NCBI RefSeq assembly: GCF_002897035.1
Contig: NZ_BAUX01000010.1
Coordinates: forward strand, 1 to 64,000
Length of the DNA stretch: 64,000 nucleotides
Reading direction: 5' to 3'
From: Methylopila sp. Yamaguchi
Lineage (GTDB): Bacteria > Pseudomonadota > Alphaproteobacteria > Rhizobiales > Methylopilaceae
Made by a program: the position numbers and the translations under genes. A model generated the notes under the pieces. It made no database searches. It was given only the letters and a program-made list of their open reading frames with translations, and was not told where the DNA came from. This document shows, piece by piece, positions 28,225 through 39,170 of this stretch (position 1 is the stretch's first letter; each line of letters starts with the position of its first letter).

Positions 28225-29315
28225 CGCGGGCCGGCGTGCTCGCCGGCGGCGTCCATCTCCGAAAACAGCGGATCGGTCTCGGCGATCACGAGGTTCCGTC
28301 CGCTTCGTTTCGCGACGTACATGCAGCGGTCGGCGCGGTCGATCACGGTTTGGCCCGTGTCGCCGCGCCGCCATTCCGCGACGCCGACGGACACCGTGAC
28401 CCGGCCGAGGTGTTCGCCCGTCGAGCGCTTTACCAGGTCCTTGGTCATGACCGCGCGGCGGATGCGCTCCGCCACGGCGATCGCGCCCTGCAGGCCGGTG
28501 TCCGGCAGCACGATCGCGAACTCCTCGCCGCCGAAGCGCGCGGCGAGGTCTTGCCCCTTCACGTTCTGCTTGAGCGCGAGCGCGACGAGCCGAAGGACCT
28601 GATCGCCGGTGAGATGGCCGTAGCTGTCGTTGAAGGTCTTGAACCGGTCGATGTCGATCAGCAGAACGGAGAACTGCGCCGGCCGGTCGGCTTGCGACTC
28701 GGCGTCCAGCAGCGCGCGGTCAAGCGCGCCCTGCAGGAACTTGCGGTTCGCGAGACCGGTGAGCGGATCGGTGAGCGACTCCGCGCGGATCACCTCGAGC
28801 GTGTCGTGAAGCTTGCGCATTTCGGTCTGCGAACCGGCGAGCCGCTCCTCGAGGGCTTTCGTCCGGTTGATCATCGCGTGCGTCGCCGACAGCAGCAGCT
28901 CGCCAAGACGTCCGAGCACGACGCCGCCGGCGCCTTCGACGCTCTGGGCCTCGCGCATGACGCTTTCGAGCGCTTTGGCGTAATCGCTGTTTGCGCCCCG
29001 CGCGGCCTTCAGCGCGTCGTTGACCTCACCGATCTCTTCGATGATGCGGGTGCCGACGTGATCGACGCGTTCCGACAGACGCAACGGCGACAGGTAGGTT
29101 TCGTACAGCAGGTCAAGATCAGCCTCGGAGATGCCCGGGCTGTGCTCCAGCGCCTCGTTGATCGCGCGGTTCAGCGCGGAGTTATACCCCGTCGCATAGG
29201 TGTACCAGAGCTCGTAATTGCGTGGATAGGCCGCGTGCCGGTGCACACGCAGCCGCTGGATCGCGGCGTCGCTGAAAGCCAGCGTCCGGTCGAAGTCACT
29301 TGAGCCCCGCGTCAT
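28194..29315 (-). CDS. GGDEF-domain diguanylate cyclase
   Basis: A 373-residue cytosolic protein. Residues 1-170 are a helical domain with coiled-coil character that I do not match to a named sensor; 178-345 is the GGDEF domain with active site GGEEF at 262-266. The inhibitory I-site position RxxD reads K253-G-Q-D256, so product inhibition may be weaker. No membrane segment is seen. Known cyclases of this shape make c-di-GMP to steer motility or attachment. Confidence 0.92.
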   Translation of the reverse strand: MTRGSSDFDRTLAFSDAAIQRLRVHRHAAYPRNYELWYTYATGYNSALNRAINEALEHSPGISEADLDLLYETYLSPLRLSERVDHVGTRIIEEIGEVNDALKAARGANSDYAKALESVMREAQSVEGAGGVVLGRLGELLLSATHAMINRTKALEERLAGSQTEMRKLHDTLEVIRAESLTDPLTGLANRKFLQGALDRALLDAESQADRPAQFSVLLIDIDRFKTFNDSYGHLTGDQVLRLVALALKQNVKGQDLAARFGGEEFAIVLPDTGLQGAIAVAERIRRAVMTKDLVKRSTGEHLGRVTVSVGVAEWRRGDTGQTVIDRADRCMYVAKRSGRNLVIAETDPLFSEMDAAGEHAGPRQATFASASR

Positions 29316-29467
29316 CGGAGGGCGCTCCCCAGCCTGCCGTCCCCCACCTCCCCGGCGGGAGTCGTCGGCAGCGGCTTTCGGCCGACAAGTCCTAGATGAC
29401 GTCCGAGGGCGTAAAACTCGCGTTAAAGCTGCGGCGCCTATTTAAGCTGATTGCAGCTGCGACGATC

Positions 29468-30958
29468 TTACGCGCGCTTGAGCCGTACAGGCCTAAGCAG
29501 GAATGCGGGCACATGATCGCCGAGGCCGAGGACCGGCGCGTCGTCATGCGCCGAGGCCGGCGGCCGGCGCTCGCTATGGTTGCGCGGTCCGCGCGAGGGG
29601 GAGGAGCCATCGGTCCGATGCGCGCGCGCGGCGGGAGGCGCCTCGCGGGCCGGCGGGGGAGCCACTGCGGCGGCAGGCGGCTTCGCGCTCCGAGCCCGCT
29701 CTTTCGGGGCGGGGGAGGCGGCCTCGGCCGCTGGCGAGGCCGCTTCGATCTTGGGCGCAGTCTTGGCCGCGCCAGCGGCGCGACCGCCGCGCGTGCGCCG
29801 CCGCGGAGCGGCGCTGGCGAGCGCCTCGGCGTCGGGCGCGCCGCCCTGCCACTCAAGCTTTGTCTTGATCAGCTTCTCGATCGTCTCGAGGTACTTCCCG
29901 TCCGACGGCGAGACCAGCGTCAACGCCACGCCGCTGCGCCCGGCGCGGCCGGTGCGGCCGATGCGGTGGACGTAGTCTTCGGCGTGGATCGGCACGTCGT
30001 AGTTCACGACGTGGCTGACGTCCGGGATGTCCAGGCCGCGCGCGGCGACGTCGCTCGCCACGAGCAGGTCGACTTCGCCCGTCTTGAAGCTGTCGAGCGC
30101 GGCCATGCGGGCGCGCTGGTCCAGATCGCCATGCAGCGCCGCGACCTTGAAGCCGTGCTGCTGCAGGGATTTGTAGACGACGGCCACGTCGCGCTTGCGG
30201 TTGCAGAAAATGATCGCGTTCTTGAACCCCTCGACCTGCGCCACTTCGCGGCGCAGGACCTCGCGCTTGTCGGCGGCGTCGTCGCTGGTGGCGATCAGGC
30301 GCTGCGTCACAGTCGTCGCGGTGGAGGAGGGCCGCGCCACCTCGATGCGGACGGGATCGCGCAGGAACTGCTCGGTGAGGCGGGTAATCTCCGGCGGCAT
30401 CGTCGCGGAGAAGAACAGCGTCTGCCGGGCGGCCGGGATCAGCTTGCAGATGCGCTCAATGTCCGGGATGAAGCCCATGTCGAGCATGCGGTCGGCTTCG
30501 TCGATCACGAGGATCTCGATCCCGGTCAGCAGAAGGCGTCCGCGCTCGTGATGGTCGAGCAGGCGGCCGGGGGTCGCGATCAGAACGTCGACGCCGCGGG
30601 TGAGCTTGGCGTCCTGGTCGCCGAAGGAGACGCCGCCGATGAGGAGCGCCATCGAGAGCTTATGGTTCTGCCCGTACTTCGCGAAGCTTTCCTCGACCTG
30701 AGCCGCGAGTTCGCGGGTGGGCTCAAGGATCAGCGTGCGCGGCATACGCGCGCGCGCGCGGCCTTGCTCAAGCCGCGTCAGCATCGGAAGGGTGAAGGAG
30801 GCCGTCTTGCCGGTGCCGGTCTGAGCGATGCCGAGCACGTCCTTGCGCGCCAGCACTTCGGGAATGGCGGCCGCCTGGATCGGCGTCGGGTTCGTGTACC
30901 CCGACGCTTCCACGGCGGACAGCACTTTCGGGCTCAGGCCGAGATCGGAAAAGGTCAT
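29468..30958 (-). CDS. DEAD-box RNA helicase (RhlE-like)
   Basis: A 496-residue ATP-dependent RNA helicase. It has a Q-motif region (FSDLGLSPKVLSAVEASGYTN's core), AQTGTGKTASF (motif I), PTRELAAQ (Ia), VIDEADRMLDMG (II), SAT (III), ARGLDIPDVSHV (V) and HRIGRTGRAG (VI). The helicase core ends near residue 370 and is followed by a long Ala/Pro/Arg-rich disordered tail of about 120 residues, common in RhlE. The start at 30958 (MTFSDLGL) is the normal one for the family. Confidence 0.94.
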   Translation of the reverse strand: MTFSDLGLSPKVLSAVEASGYTNPTPIQAAAIPEVLARKDVLGIAQTGTGKTASFTLPMLTRLEQGRARARMPRTLILEPTRELAAQVEESFAKYGQNHKLSMALLIGGVSFGDQDAKLTRGVDVLIATPGRLLDHHERGRLLLTGIEILVIDEADRMLDMGFIPDIERICKLIPAARQTLFFSATMPPEITRLTEQFLRDPVRIEVARPSSTATTVTQRLIATSDDAADKREVLRREVAQVEGFKNAIIFCNRKRDVAVVYKSLQQHGFKVAALHGDLDQRARMAALDSFKTGEVDLLVASDVAARGLDIPDVSHVVNYDVPIHAEDYVHRIGRTGRAGRSGVALTLVSPSDGKYLETIEKLIKTKLEWQGGAPDAEALASAAPRRRTRGGRAAGAAKTAPKIEAASPAAEAASPAPKERARSAKPPAAAVAPPPAREAPPAARAHRTDGSSPSRGPRNHSERRPPASAHDDAPVLGLGDHVPAFLLRPVRLKRA

Positions 30959-31156
30959 GTCATCCTTAAGCGGTTCGATCGAGGAGCCGGCGCGGCGCGT
31001 CCGCCGAAAGATCCAACTCCTTGGCCCGTGCGGGACGACATCGTCCCACGGCCAGCGATCTGCCGCGGAGATGAGGCATTTGCAGCGAATTGTCAATTGC
31101 CGTGGACGCGGAAACTATAACGCGGAGCGCGGACACACGGCGGGAGCGACGATCTG

Positions 31157-31855
31157 ATGGAAGCAACATTGCCAATCGTCTTCGCGCCCGGTCTCGGTTG
31201 CACGGAACGACTGTTCACGCCGCAGATCGCGAACCTTGGCGCTCGGCCGTTCATGACGGTCGACCATCGCAGGCATGCGACGATCGCCGAGATCGCCGCC
31301 GCGGCGCTGGCCGAGGCTCCGGAGCGTTTCGCGCTGGTCGGGCTTTCCATGGGCGGCTACGTCGCCTTTGAGATGCTGAAAGCGGCTCCCGAGCGGATCG
31401 TCCGCCTCGCGCTGCTGGACACGACCGCCTACCCCGACACCGAGGAGGGCCGGGGGCGGCGCCGGGTCCTGATCGCCGCGGCCGAGCGCGGCAAGCTCGG
31501 TTCGATCCACGCTGCGACCTACGCGCGCTACGTCCACCCCGCCCGCGCCGACGAGCGCGACCTCGAACGCGTCGTTCATGCCATGCTGATCGAAACCGGA
31601 GCGCCGGCCTTCGCGCGGCAGATGACCGCGATCCTGAATCGTGAGGATTTCTCGTCGATCCCGCCGACCATCCGCTGTCCCACGCTCGTGCTTGTGGGCG
31701 ACGAGGACACGCCGACGCCGCCGGAGCACGCGCGGCGCATGGCGGCCGCCATTCCCGGCGCCGACCTCGTGATCGTCCCGGACTGCGGCCACCTGTCGAC
31801 CCTGGAGCGGCCCGAGGCCGTCAACGCGGCGCTCGGGCGCCTGCTGGCGGTGTAG
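31157..31855 (+). CDS. Alpha/beta hydrolase
   Basis: A 232-residue serine hydrolase with nucleophile elbow GLSMGGY, the acid-bearing VLVGDEDTPTPP and a late histidine in DCGHLSTLERPE. The last motif is common in the esterase/3-oxoadipate enol-lactonase-like group. The substrate is unknown. It is divergent from the helicase across about 200 bases. Confidence 0.86.
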   Translation: MEATLPIVFAPGLGCTERLFTPQIANLGARPFMTVDHRRHATIAEIAAAALAEAPERFALVGLSMGGYVAFEMLKAAPERIVRLALLDTTAYPDTEEGRGRRRVLIAAAERGKLGSIHAATYARYVHPARADERDLERVVHAMLIETGAPAFARQMTAILNREDFSSIPPTIRCPTLVLVGDEDTPTPPEHARRMAAAIPGADLVIVPDCGHLSTLERPEAVNAALGRLLAV

Positions 31856-31898
31856 GGCGGTCTATTGAAGCGCGGACTCTTGGTGCTAACCACACCCC

Positions 31899-32012
31899 TG
31901 TCCCGGCCTTGAGCCGGGACCCAGATCCGCCTGCGCTCGTGGATTGAGCGCTGGGGCGTCCTGCTAATTTTGAGAACTCTGAGGGTTTGGGTCCCGGCTC
32001 GAGGCCGGGACA
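31899..32012. repeat. 114-bp element with 25-base terminal inverted repeats
   Basis: The first and last 25 bases (31899-31923 and 31988-32012) are inverted copies with a single mismatch, and each arm is itself a hairpin (GTCCCGGC...GCCGGGAC). About 64 unique bases lie between. It sits between two genes, and the layout matches the other compound palindromes of the window. It is too short to code for anything, so it resembles a small non-autonomous element. Confidence 0.72.
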
Positions 32013-32079
32013 AGGCAGGCGCGTGGCCCGTCGCGAAGAGCTCAGCTCCCGTGCATCCCCGGCCGCGTCGACCGAGACG

Positions 32080-32604
32080 TTAGTTCGTAGCCGGACCGAA
32101 CCGCGTGTCGCCGGGGTCTCCGATGATCAGCACCCAGGTGTCGCGGATGCCGTCCTTGTCAGGGGCCGTGTCCATGAACACCGACACGCCGGTGTCGCTG
32201 GCCTCGGCGCGAACGTCGCCGAAGGTGAGCTTCGCGGCCTCCGCGTCTTCAAGCTCCTTCGTCTGCACGATCGCGCCGTCGGGTTCCTTCAGCCACTGCA
32301 CGTAGAACCGCTGGCGATCTCCGTCGATCACGCCGATGACACGCGAAAAGCCCTTCCCCTCCGCGCCCTCCCAGGGCGCCGCGATGCGGGCGGCGAAGAC
32401 GTTCGGCGCGACGCCGAGCGGATCCTCGGCGGCCTGGGGCGCGTCCGGTTTGGTCGGCGGCGCCGGCTCGTCCGGCCGCATAGGACCTGGGTCGATCTTT
32501 TCCGGCGGCGCGGACGGAACGGGCGAGGGGGCGGGTTGCGCGCCGGCGCTGAACGCGGAAAGCGTCGCGAGCAGCGCGAGCGGCAGGAGAGGGGGTCTCG
32601 GCAT
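32080..32604 (-). CDS. Secreted hypothetical protein
   Basis: A 174-residue protein with an N-terminal signal peptide (MPRPPLLPLALLATLSAFSA, cleavage likely near AGA-QP), then a Pro-rich segment (about 25-60), then a compact domain with DRQRFYVQWLKEPDG and DTWVLIIGDPGDTRFG. No family recognised; periplasmic or outer location is likely. It is followed at its 5' side by a 337-base gap with a repeat element. Confidence 0.6.
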   Translation of the reverse strand: MPRPPLLPLALLATLSAFSAGAQPAPSPVPSAPPEKIDPGPMRPDEPAPPTKPDAPQAAEDPLGVAPNVFAARIAAPWEGAEGKGFSRVIGVIDGDRQRFYVQWLKEPDGAIVQTKELEDAEAAKLTFGDVRAEASDTGVSVFMDTAPDKDGIRDTWVLIIGDPGDTRFGPATN

Positions 32605-32941
32605 CGGGGCCTCCAAGGCGCCGGAGGGCGCTGTGCGGATGGTCGCCGAGGTTAACGGCCGAAACGCGGCGTTCGATCCAAGACGCCGCTCGTGATGACG
32701 TCCGCTCCGTCTGCGGCCGACCAAGGAAGCGCCGACCGTTACGCATCCCTCCGCTTCGCTCCCACTCCGCCGTCGTCCTCCGGCTCGACCGGAGGACCCA
32801 CGTCGAGCATGGAACTCGACGTCGGACGTGGATGGTCCGGTCAAGCCGGACCATGACGGCGCTTGGGTCAGACCCGCGCGCACTCGAACACAGTTCCCGG
32901 CCCGACGCGCAGGTAATGACGAGAGCGCTTTCAGCGTCGCC
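32605..32941. other. 337-base intergenic region without a gene
   Basis: No credible reading frame. It holds the palindromic repeat at 32772-32858 and otherwise nothing recognisable. Both flanking genes are on the minus strand, so it contains the promoter of the secreted protein gene and the end of parE. Confidence 0.6.
32772..32858. repeat. Compound palindromic repeat, opposite orientation to the 17.1-kb copy
   Basis: Two hairpins, TCCTCCGG/CCGGAGGA (32776-32796) and TGGTCCGG/CCGGACCA (32833-32853), flank an inner palindromic centre (GTCGAG near 32802 against CTCGAC near 32815). Bases 32805-32858 are an inverted copy of 17113-17166. Confidence 0.75.
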
Positions 32942-34987
<2,046 letters not shown>

Positions 34988-35157
34988 ACGCCTGTCCATA
35001 ACGATTCGCGCCGCTGCGCGCCAAGACCATCTTGTCACGTGGTCGCTCGGCGAGTCGCCCCCGGAAGGGCGGAGAGCCGCGCGCCGCGCCCAGATTTCGC
35101 TTCATTCGCAGCGCCCGATCGGGTCATGTTGGTGCGATGCAACAGGAGCGGCCTCGG

Positions 35158-36102
35158 ATGCGGGAACCTGTCAGCCCCCAGGCGCGCCTGCTCTGCATGG
35201 CGCTGCGCTACGGCGTAAAGCCCCGGCTGACCGCTAACCCCGATCTGCTTCGTCTCCGCCGCCAGATCGACGCCATCGCCCGTCTTGCGCCCGACCTGCC
35301 GAAGAACGTGGAACGCAGCGCGTTGCGCATCGCGGGCCTCGCAGCCGAGCGGCACGCGCCGGTCGGCTACTGCGGCGGCCGGGTCATCCTCTATCTGCAC
35401 GGCGGCGCCTTCGTCGCGGGGTCGCCCCGGACCCACCGCGGCGTCGCCGGGCGGCTGGCGCGGGGGGCGCGCGCAGAAACCATCGTTCCGGATTACCGCT
35501 TGGCCCCCGAGCACCCGCACCCCGCGTCGCTGGAGGACTCGCTCGCTGTCTACCGCGCCTTGCTCGACCGTGGGCGGTCGCCCGCCGCGATCGCGGTGGC
35601 CGGCGACAGCGCGGGCGGCAATCTCGTGTTCGCGCTGTTGCTGCGGCTCAAGGCGGAGGGGCTGCCGCTTCCCGCTGCGGCGGTCGCGCTCTCGCCCTTC
35701 GTCGACATGAGCGGCGAGGGCGAAAGCATGCGGAAAAACGCGGTGTTGGACCCGTTTCTTCAGGTGGCGTGTCTGCCGGTGGTGGTCGACGCCTATGCGC
35801 CGGGCCGGGATGTCCGCGAGCCTTCGCTGTCGCCGCTCTACGGCGATCTGGTGGGGCTGCCGCCGTGTCTGATCCAGTGCGGCGGCGACGAGATCCTGCG
35901 CGACGACTCCGTCCGCATGCACCGGGCGTTGCTGGCGGCCGGCGTCGCGGCCGAACTCGAGGTCTGGCCCAAGATGCCCCACGTCTGGCAGGCCTTCGCC
36001 CGCTTTCTGCCCGAGGCGCGCTCCGCCATCCGGCGGATCACGTCGTTCCTCGACGCCCAGATGGAGCGCGAAGGCGAGGGCGGCCTGACGGAGGCCGCGT
36101 GA
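35158..36102 (+). CDS. Alpha/beta hydrolase of the HSL (acetyl esterase) family
   Basis: A 314-residue esterase of the hormone-sensitive-lipase family: oxyanion motif HGGAFVAGS, nucleophile elbow GDSAGGN, and the late acid and histidine in GGDEILRDDS and MPHVWQAF. AGGAG at 35142-35146 favours the ATG at 35158; an ATG at 35137 would add 7 residues. Likely acts on short-chain esters; its natural substrate is unknown. Divergent from parE. Confidence 0.86.
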   Translation: MREPVSPQARLLCMALRYGVKPRLTANPDLLRLRRQIDAIARLAPDLPKNVERSALRIAGLAAERHAPVGYCGGRVILYLHGGAFVAGSPRTHRGVAGRLARGARAETIVPDYRLAPEHPHPASLEDSLAVYRALLDRGRSPAAIAVAGDSAGGNLVFALLLRLKAEGLPLPAAAVALSPFVDMSGEGESMRKNAVLDPFLQVACLPVVVDAYAPGRDVREPSLSPLYGDLVGLPPCLIQCGGDEILRDDSVRMHRALLAAGVAAELEVWPKMPHVWQAFARFLPEARSAIRRITSFLDAQMEREGEGGLTEAA

Positions 36103-36117
36103 CGTGAAGGCGTCGCC

Positions 36118-36951
36118 CTACTCCGCCGCGGCTTTCGCGGCGCGTTCGGCCGCCTTCGCCTCGTTCCAGATGGCGTCCATCTCGTCGAGATCGCTGTCCG
36201 CCGGGGTCTTGCCGCGCGCCCGGAGGCCCGCCTCGATCGCCCGAAAGCGGCGTTCGAATTTTGCGTTGGAGCGGCGGACCGCCGTCTCCGGGTCGACGCC
36301 CATGTGGCGCGCGAGGTTCGCGACGGCGCAGAACAGGTCGCCGATCTCGTCCTCGACCGCGTCGCGGTCACCGCTTGCGACCGCCTCGGCGACCTCGTCG
36401 GCCTCCTCGCGCACCTTGCCGACGACCAGCGCGACGTCGTCCCAGTCGAAGCCGACGGTCGCCGCCTTCTCCTGAAGTTTCACGGCGCGGGTAAGGCCGG
36501 GGAGGGCGCGGGTCACTCCGTCCAGGAGGCTCTGCGCCCTCGCCGGCTCGCCGCGGCGGGCGGCGCGCTCGGCCTTCTCCTCGGCCTTGATGGCGGCCCA
36601 GAGCGACTTGACCTCGTCGGCCGGGAGATCGCGCGCGTCGCCGAAGACGTGCGGGTGCCGGCGCACCAGCTTGGTCGTGATGGCCTCGACGACGTCGGGG
36701 AGGGCGAAAGCGCCCTGCTCCTCGGCCATGCGGGCATGGAACACCACCTGCAGCAGCAGGTCGCCGAGCTCTTCGCGCAGGTCTTCCAGGTCGCCGCGCT
36801 GGATGGCGTCCGCGACCTCGTAGGCCTCCTCGATCGTGAATGGCGCAATGGTCGCGAAGCTCTGCTCGAGGTCCCACGGACAGCCGGTCCCGGGCGTCCG
36901 CAGCGCGGCCATGATCTCGACGAGGCGCGCGACGTCGCGGGAAGGTGTCAT
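36118..36951 (-). CDS. mazG: Nucleoside triphosphate pyrophosphohydrolase MazG
   Basis: A 277-residue house-cleaning enzyme hydrolysing (d)NTPs to monophosphates and PPi. It has two MazG domains: the N-terminal one with CPWDLEQSFATIAPFTIEEAY and EELGDLLLQVVFHARMAEE, the second with VREEADEVAEAV and EDEIGDLFCAVANLAR. These EExxE/EL.D blocks carry the Mg2+ ligands. The C-terminus is Ala/Lys-rich. Confidence 0.95.
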   Translation of the reverse strand: MTPSRDVARLVEIMAALRTPGTGCPWDLEQSFATIAPFTIEEAYEVADAIQRGDLEDLREELGDLLLQVVFHARMAEEQGAFALPDVVEAITTKLVRRHPHVFGDARDLPADEVKSLWAAIKAEEKAERAARRGEPARAQSLLDGVTRALPGLTRAVKLQEKAATVGFDWDDVALVVGKVREEADEVAEAVASGDRDAVEDEIGDLFCAVANLARHMGVDPETAVRRSNAKFERRFRAIEAGLRARGKTPADSDLDEMDAIWNEAKAAERAAKAAAE

Positions 36952-37010
36952 GGGGCGGCTCGGGCTCGCGTTGGGGAGTTCGCTTAGGTCGCCTTGAGCG
37001 CCCCGTCAGG

Positions 37011-37580
37011 TCAAGAGTCGTGGAAGCCGAGCGACGGCTCCGCCGTCTCCCACATCCGGTCCATGGCGAAGCTCGGCAGCCCCCAGGTCGCGATGTGCCC
37101 ATAGAGCGGCGACAGCTGCCACTCCGCCGTCTCTTCGTCGGCGTGCTTGATCGCGGCGAGATAAAGCGCGGAGGCCGCTCCAGTGCGGTCCGCGCCGCTG
37201 CGGCAGTGGATCAGCAGCGGCTTCGGCGCGTCGCGCATGGTCTGGATCAGCCGCTCGACCTCCATCGGAGTGAGCTCCGACGAGGCCGACATGCGGAAAT
37301 CGATCAGGGTCACGCCGGCGTCGCGCGCGGCCGCCGCCTCGGCGTCGTACCAGCCCTTGCCGGCGCTTGCGCCGCGCAGGTTCAGGACGCTGGCGACGCC
37401 GTAGTTCGCCTTGATCGCGCGCAGGTCGTCCGGCGAGGGTTGCGCCGAGCGATAGACCTCTCCGGGCACAAGCTCATGAAAGTTGTTGGTGGCCACAAGG
37501 ACGCCGGCGTAGGCGCCCGTCAGGCCCGCGACCGACACGCCCAAGGCGATCGCCCAGCGTCGCACGGAACGGGAGAACAT
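37011..37580 (-). CDS. Membrane-anchored tyrosine/dual-specificity phosphatase
   Basis: A 189-residue protein with an N-terminal membrane helix (about 9-30) and a phosphatase domain. The P-loop is HCRSGADRTG with C126 and R132 in CX5R; the general acid is probably one of the Asp in LIDFRMSAS. It resembles the DSP family that acts on phosphotyrosine or phosphoinositide-like substrates. Its target is unknown. Confidence 0.86.
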   Translation of the reverse strand: MFSRSVRRWAIALGVSVAGLTGAYAGVLVATNNFHELVPGEVYRSAQPSPDDLRAIKANYGVASVLNLRGASAGKGWYDAEAAAARDAGVTLIDFRMSASSELTPMEVERLIQTMRDAPKPLLIHCRSGADRTGAASALYLAAIKHADEETAEWQLSPLYGHIATWGLPSFAMDRMWETAEPSLGFHDS

Positions 37581-38062
37581 GCGGGCGACCTCACATCGAG
37601 CGGGCAGGCGACGAACGTCGTCGCGGACGACGCAAGATTGGCCGCTGCGGCCAAGGCGGAACTAAGGCGCTGCGCTGGCGTCCTGGCCAACCCCCGAGCG
37701 ATGATCCGAGTCGCATAAGATATATTATGGAACCAAGTCGCCTTCTCATCGGGGCTGAAGGGGCTTCTCCTTAGACGTGACTGGCCTGCGGCGAGACGCC
37801 GGATCAGCCCTGAGTTTGGGCGGAACCGGCGCAAATGTTGTCCCGCCATATCCCGCCACGTCCAGCGTTTTGCCGTAACATGGCGGATCGGTGGTTCCGC
37901 GTCGCAGCCGGACCGATCCGCCAGCCGATCCCGCCGGGGGGTCGGCGTTTCGCCGGCCCGACGTATGAGGCGCGGAGCTCGCAGGCGACGCGAGCTTTGC
38001 CCGCGAAGGCTCTGCGGCGGCGGCGGATTTGGCCCCGCTGGTCCAGGCGCCGCCCCGGCGCC
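37581..38062. other. 482-base intergenic region without an assigned gene
   Basis: It lies between two minus-strand genes. Reading frames here are short, overlap neighbours and are not protein-like. An AT-rich patch (ATATATTATG, around 37718-37730), unusual in this GC-rich DNA, could mark a promoter for the phosphatase, but no convincing -35/-10 pair was found. Several short CCCGCCA/TGGCGG repeats are present around 37845-37890. Confidence 0.45.
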
Positions 38063-39154
38063 TCAGGCCACGATCTCGCGCGCGGTGATGACGTATTTGA
38101 ACCCGTCGGCGTCGAGGCAGTCGAGCCGGCCGGCCGCGGTCTCCGCCTGCGGGTACATCAGGAAGCCGAGCTTTCCGCCGGTCGCGCCCGGCAGCGCGAC
38201 GTCGTGGGCGTCGTTGTAGGCGATCCAGTTGGTCTCCCAGGCGCCGAACAGCGTCTTGCGGGCCGCGGCGACCTTCGGGTCGTCGAGCGGACGGGTCGCC
38301 GGCGGCTCCTCCAGCGCGACCTTGCGGACGTCGGCCGGATCGACCGGCACCCAGCCCGGTCCGTCGAGCCAGACCTCGGCGCGGCAATGCTGCGCCTTTG
38401 TGATCGTCTCGGAGTTCGCGCCGAGGCTCTTGTAGCCGAAGCGCGAGGGCGCGACGCGGATGCCGTAGACGTCGCGCGCCGGCAGGCCCGCAGCGCGGGC
38501 GAGGCCGACATAGAGCGCGTTGATGTCGGCGCATTTGCCGCCGAGGTTGCCGCTCTCCAGCATGGTCGCGACGTCGCCGAGGCCGCAGCCGCGCACCTTG
38601 GCGTCGCGGTGGGTGTTCTCGACCACCCACTGGTAGATCGCCTCGGCCTTCGCGCGGTCCGTCTGCGCCGCGCCGATCGCCTTCTTCGCGGTCTCGGCCA
38701 CAATGCCGTCGGTGGGGATGAGGTCGCTCGGCGCGAGATAGCGCGCGCGCTCGTCCGCCGACAGCGTCGCGCCGGTCGCCGCGAGGTCGACCGCGCGGTC
38801 GCGGGTCTGGACGCGGTTCACGACCTCGAGCACCGGCGCCTCAGCGCCGCCTGCCCATTCCGCGACGACCATGCCTACGGGCGCTGAGACCAGCTTCGCC
38901 GTCCGCGCGTTGCCGCTGAAAGTGGTCGGCTGGGGACGGGTCCAGCCGCTGTCGGCGAAGACGGGAACCGGCGCCCAGACGCGCGCCGCGCCTTTGACCG
39001 AGACGAGCTCGATCCGCGTGCGCATTTCAAAGGTGCGCCAGGCCCCGGGGGCGGGGGCGAATGCGCCCTCCTCCGCAAACGCCAGCCGAGGCGTCGCGAA
39101 GGCCGCAGCGGCGAACGCGGCTCCGGTCTTCAAAAGCGTGCGGCGGCGCATCAT
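38063..39154 (-). CDS. Exported transglutaminase-like cysteine peptidase-fold protein
   Basis: A 363-residue protein with a twin-arginine-like leader (MRRRTLLKTGAAFAAAAF), so probably exported folded to the periplasm. A beta domain (30-130) precedes the transglutaminase core with a complete triad: C208 (GGKCADIN), H256 (QHCRAEVWL) and D272 (VDPADV). Proteins of this type hydrolyse or ligate peptide bonds; the substrate is unknown. Its gene starts 16 bases after the TlpA gene, so both are probably cotranscribed. Confidence 0.86.
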   Translation of the reverse strand: MMRRRTLLKTGAAFAAAAFATPRLAFAEEGAFAPAPGAWRTFEMRTRIELVSVKGAARVWAPVPVFADSGWTRPQPTTFSGNARTAKLVSAPVGMVVAEWAGGAEAPVLEVVNRVQTRDRAVDLAATGATLSADERARYLAPSDLIPTDGIVAETAKKAIGAAQTDRAKAEAIYQWVVENTHRDAKVRGCGLGDVATMLESGNLGGKCADINALYVGLARAAGLPARDVYGIRVAPSRFGYKSLGANSETITKAQHCRAEVWLDGPGWVPVDPADVRKVALEEPPATRPLDDPKVAAARKTLFGAWETNWIAYNDAHDVALPGATGGKLGFLMYPQAETAAGRLDCLDADGFKYVITAREIVA

Positions 39155-39170
39155 GGCGTTCTCCCTCGGA

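Noticed and set aside
29396-31120. 574-residue open frame antisense to the DEAD-box helicase
   Set aside because: Arg/Gly/Leu shadow frame without motifs opposite a gene with all helicase motifs.
37520-37849. 109-residue minus-strand frame across the phosphatase start
   Set aside because: It overlaps the phosphatase N-terminus out of frame, has no ribosome binding site and no pattern.
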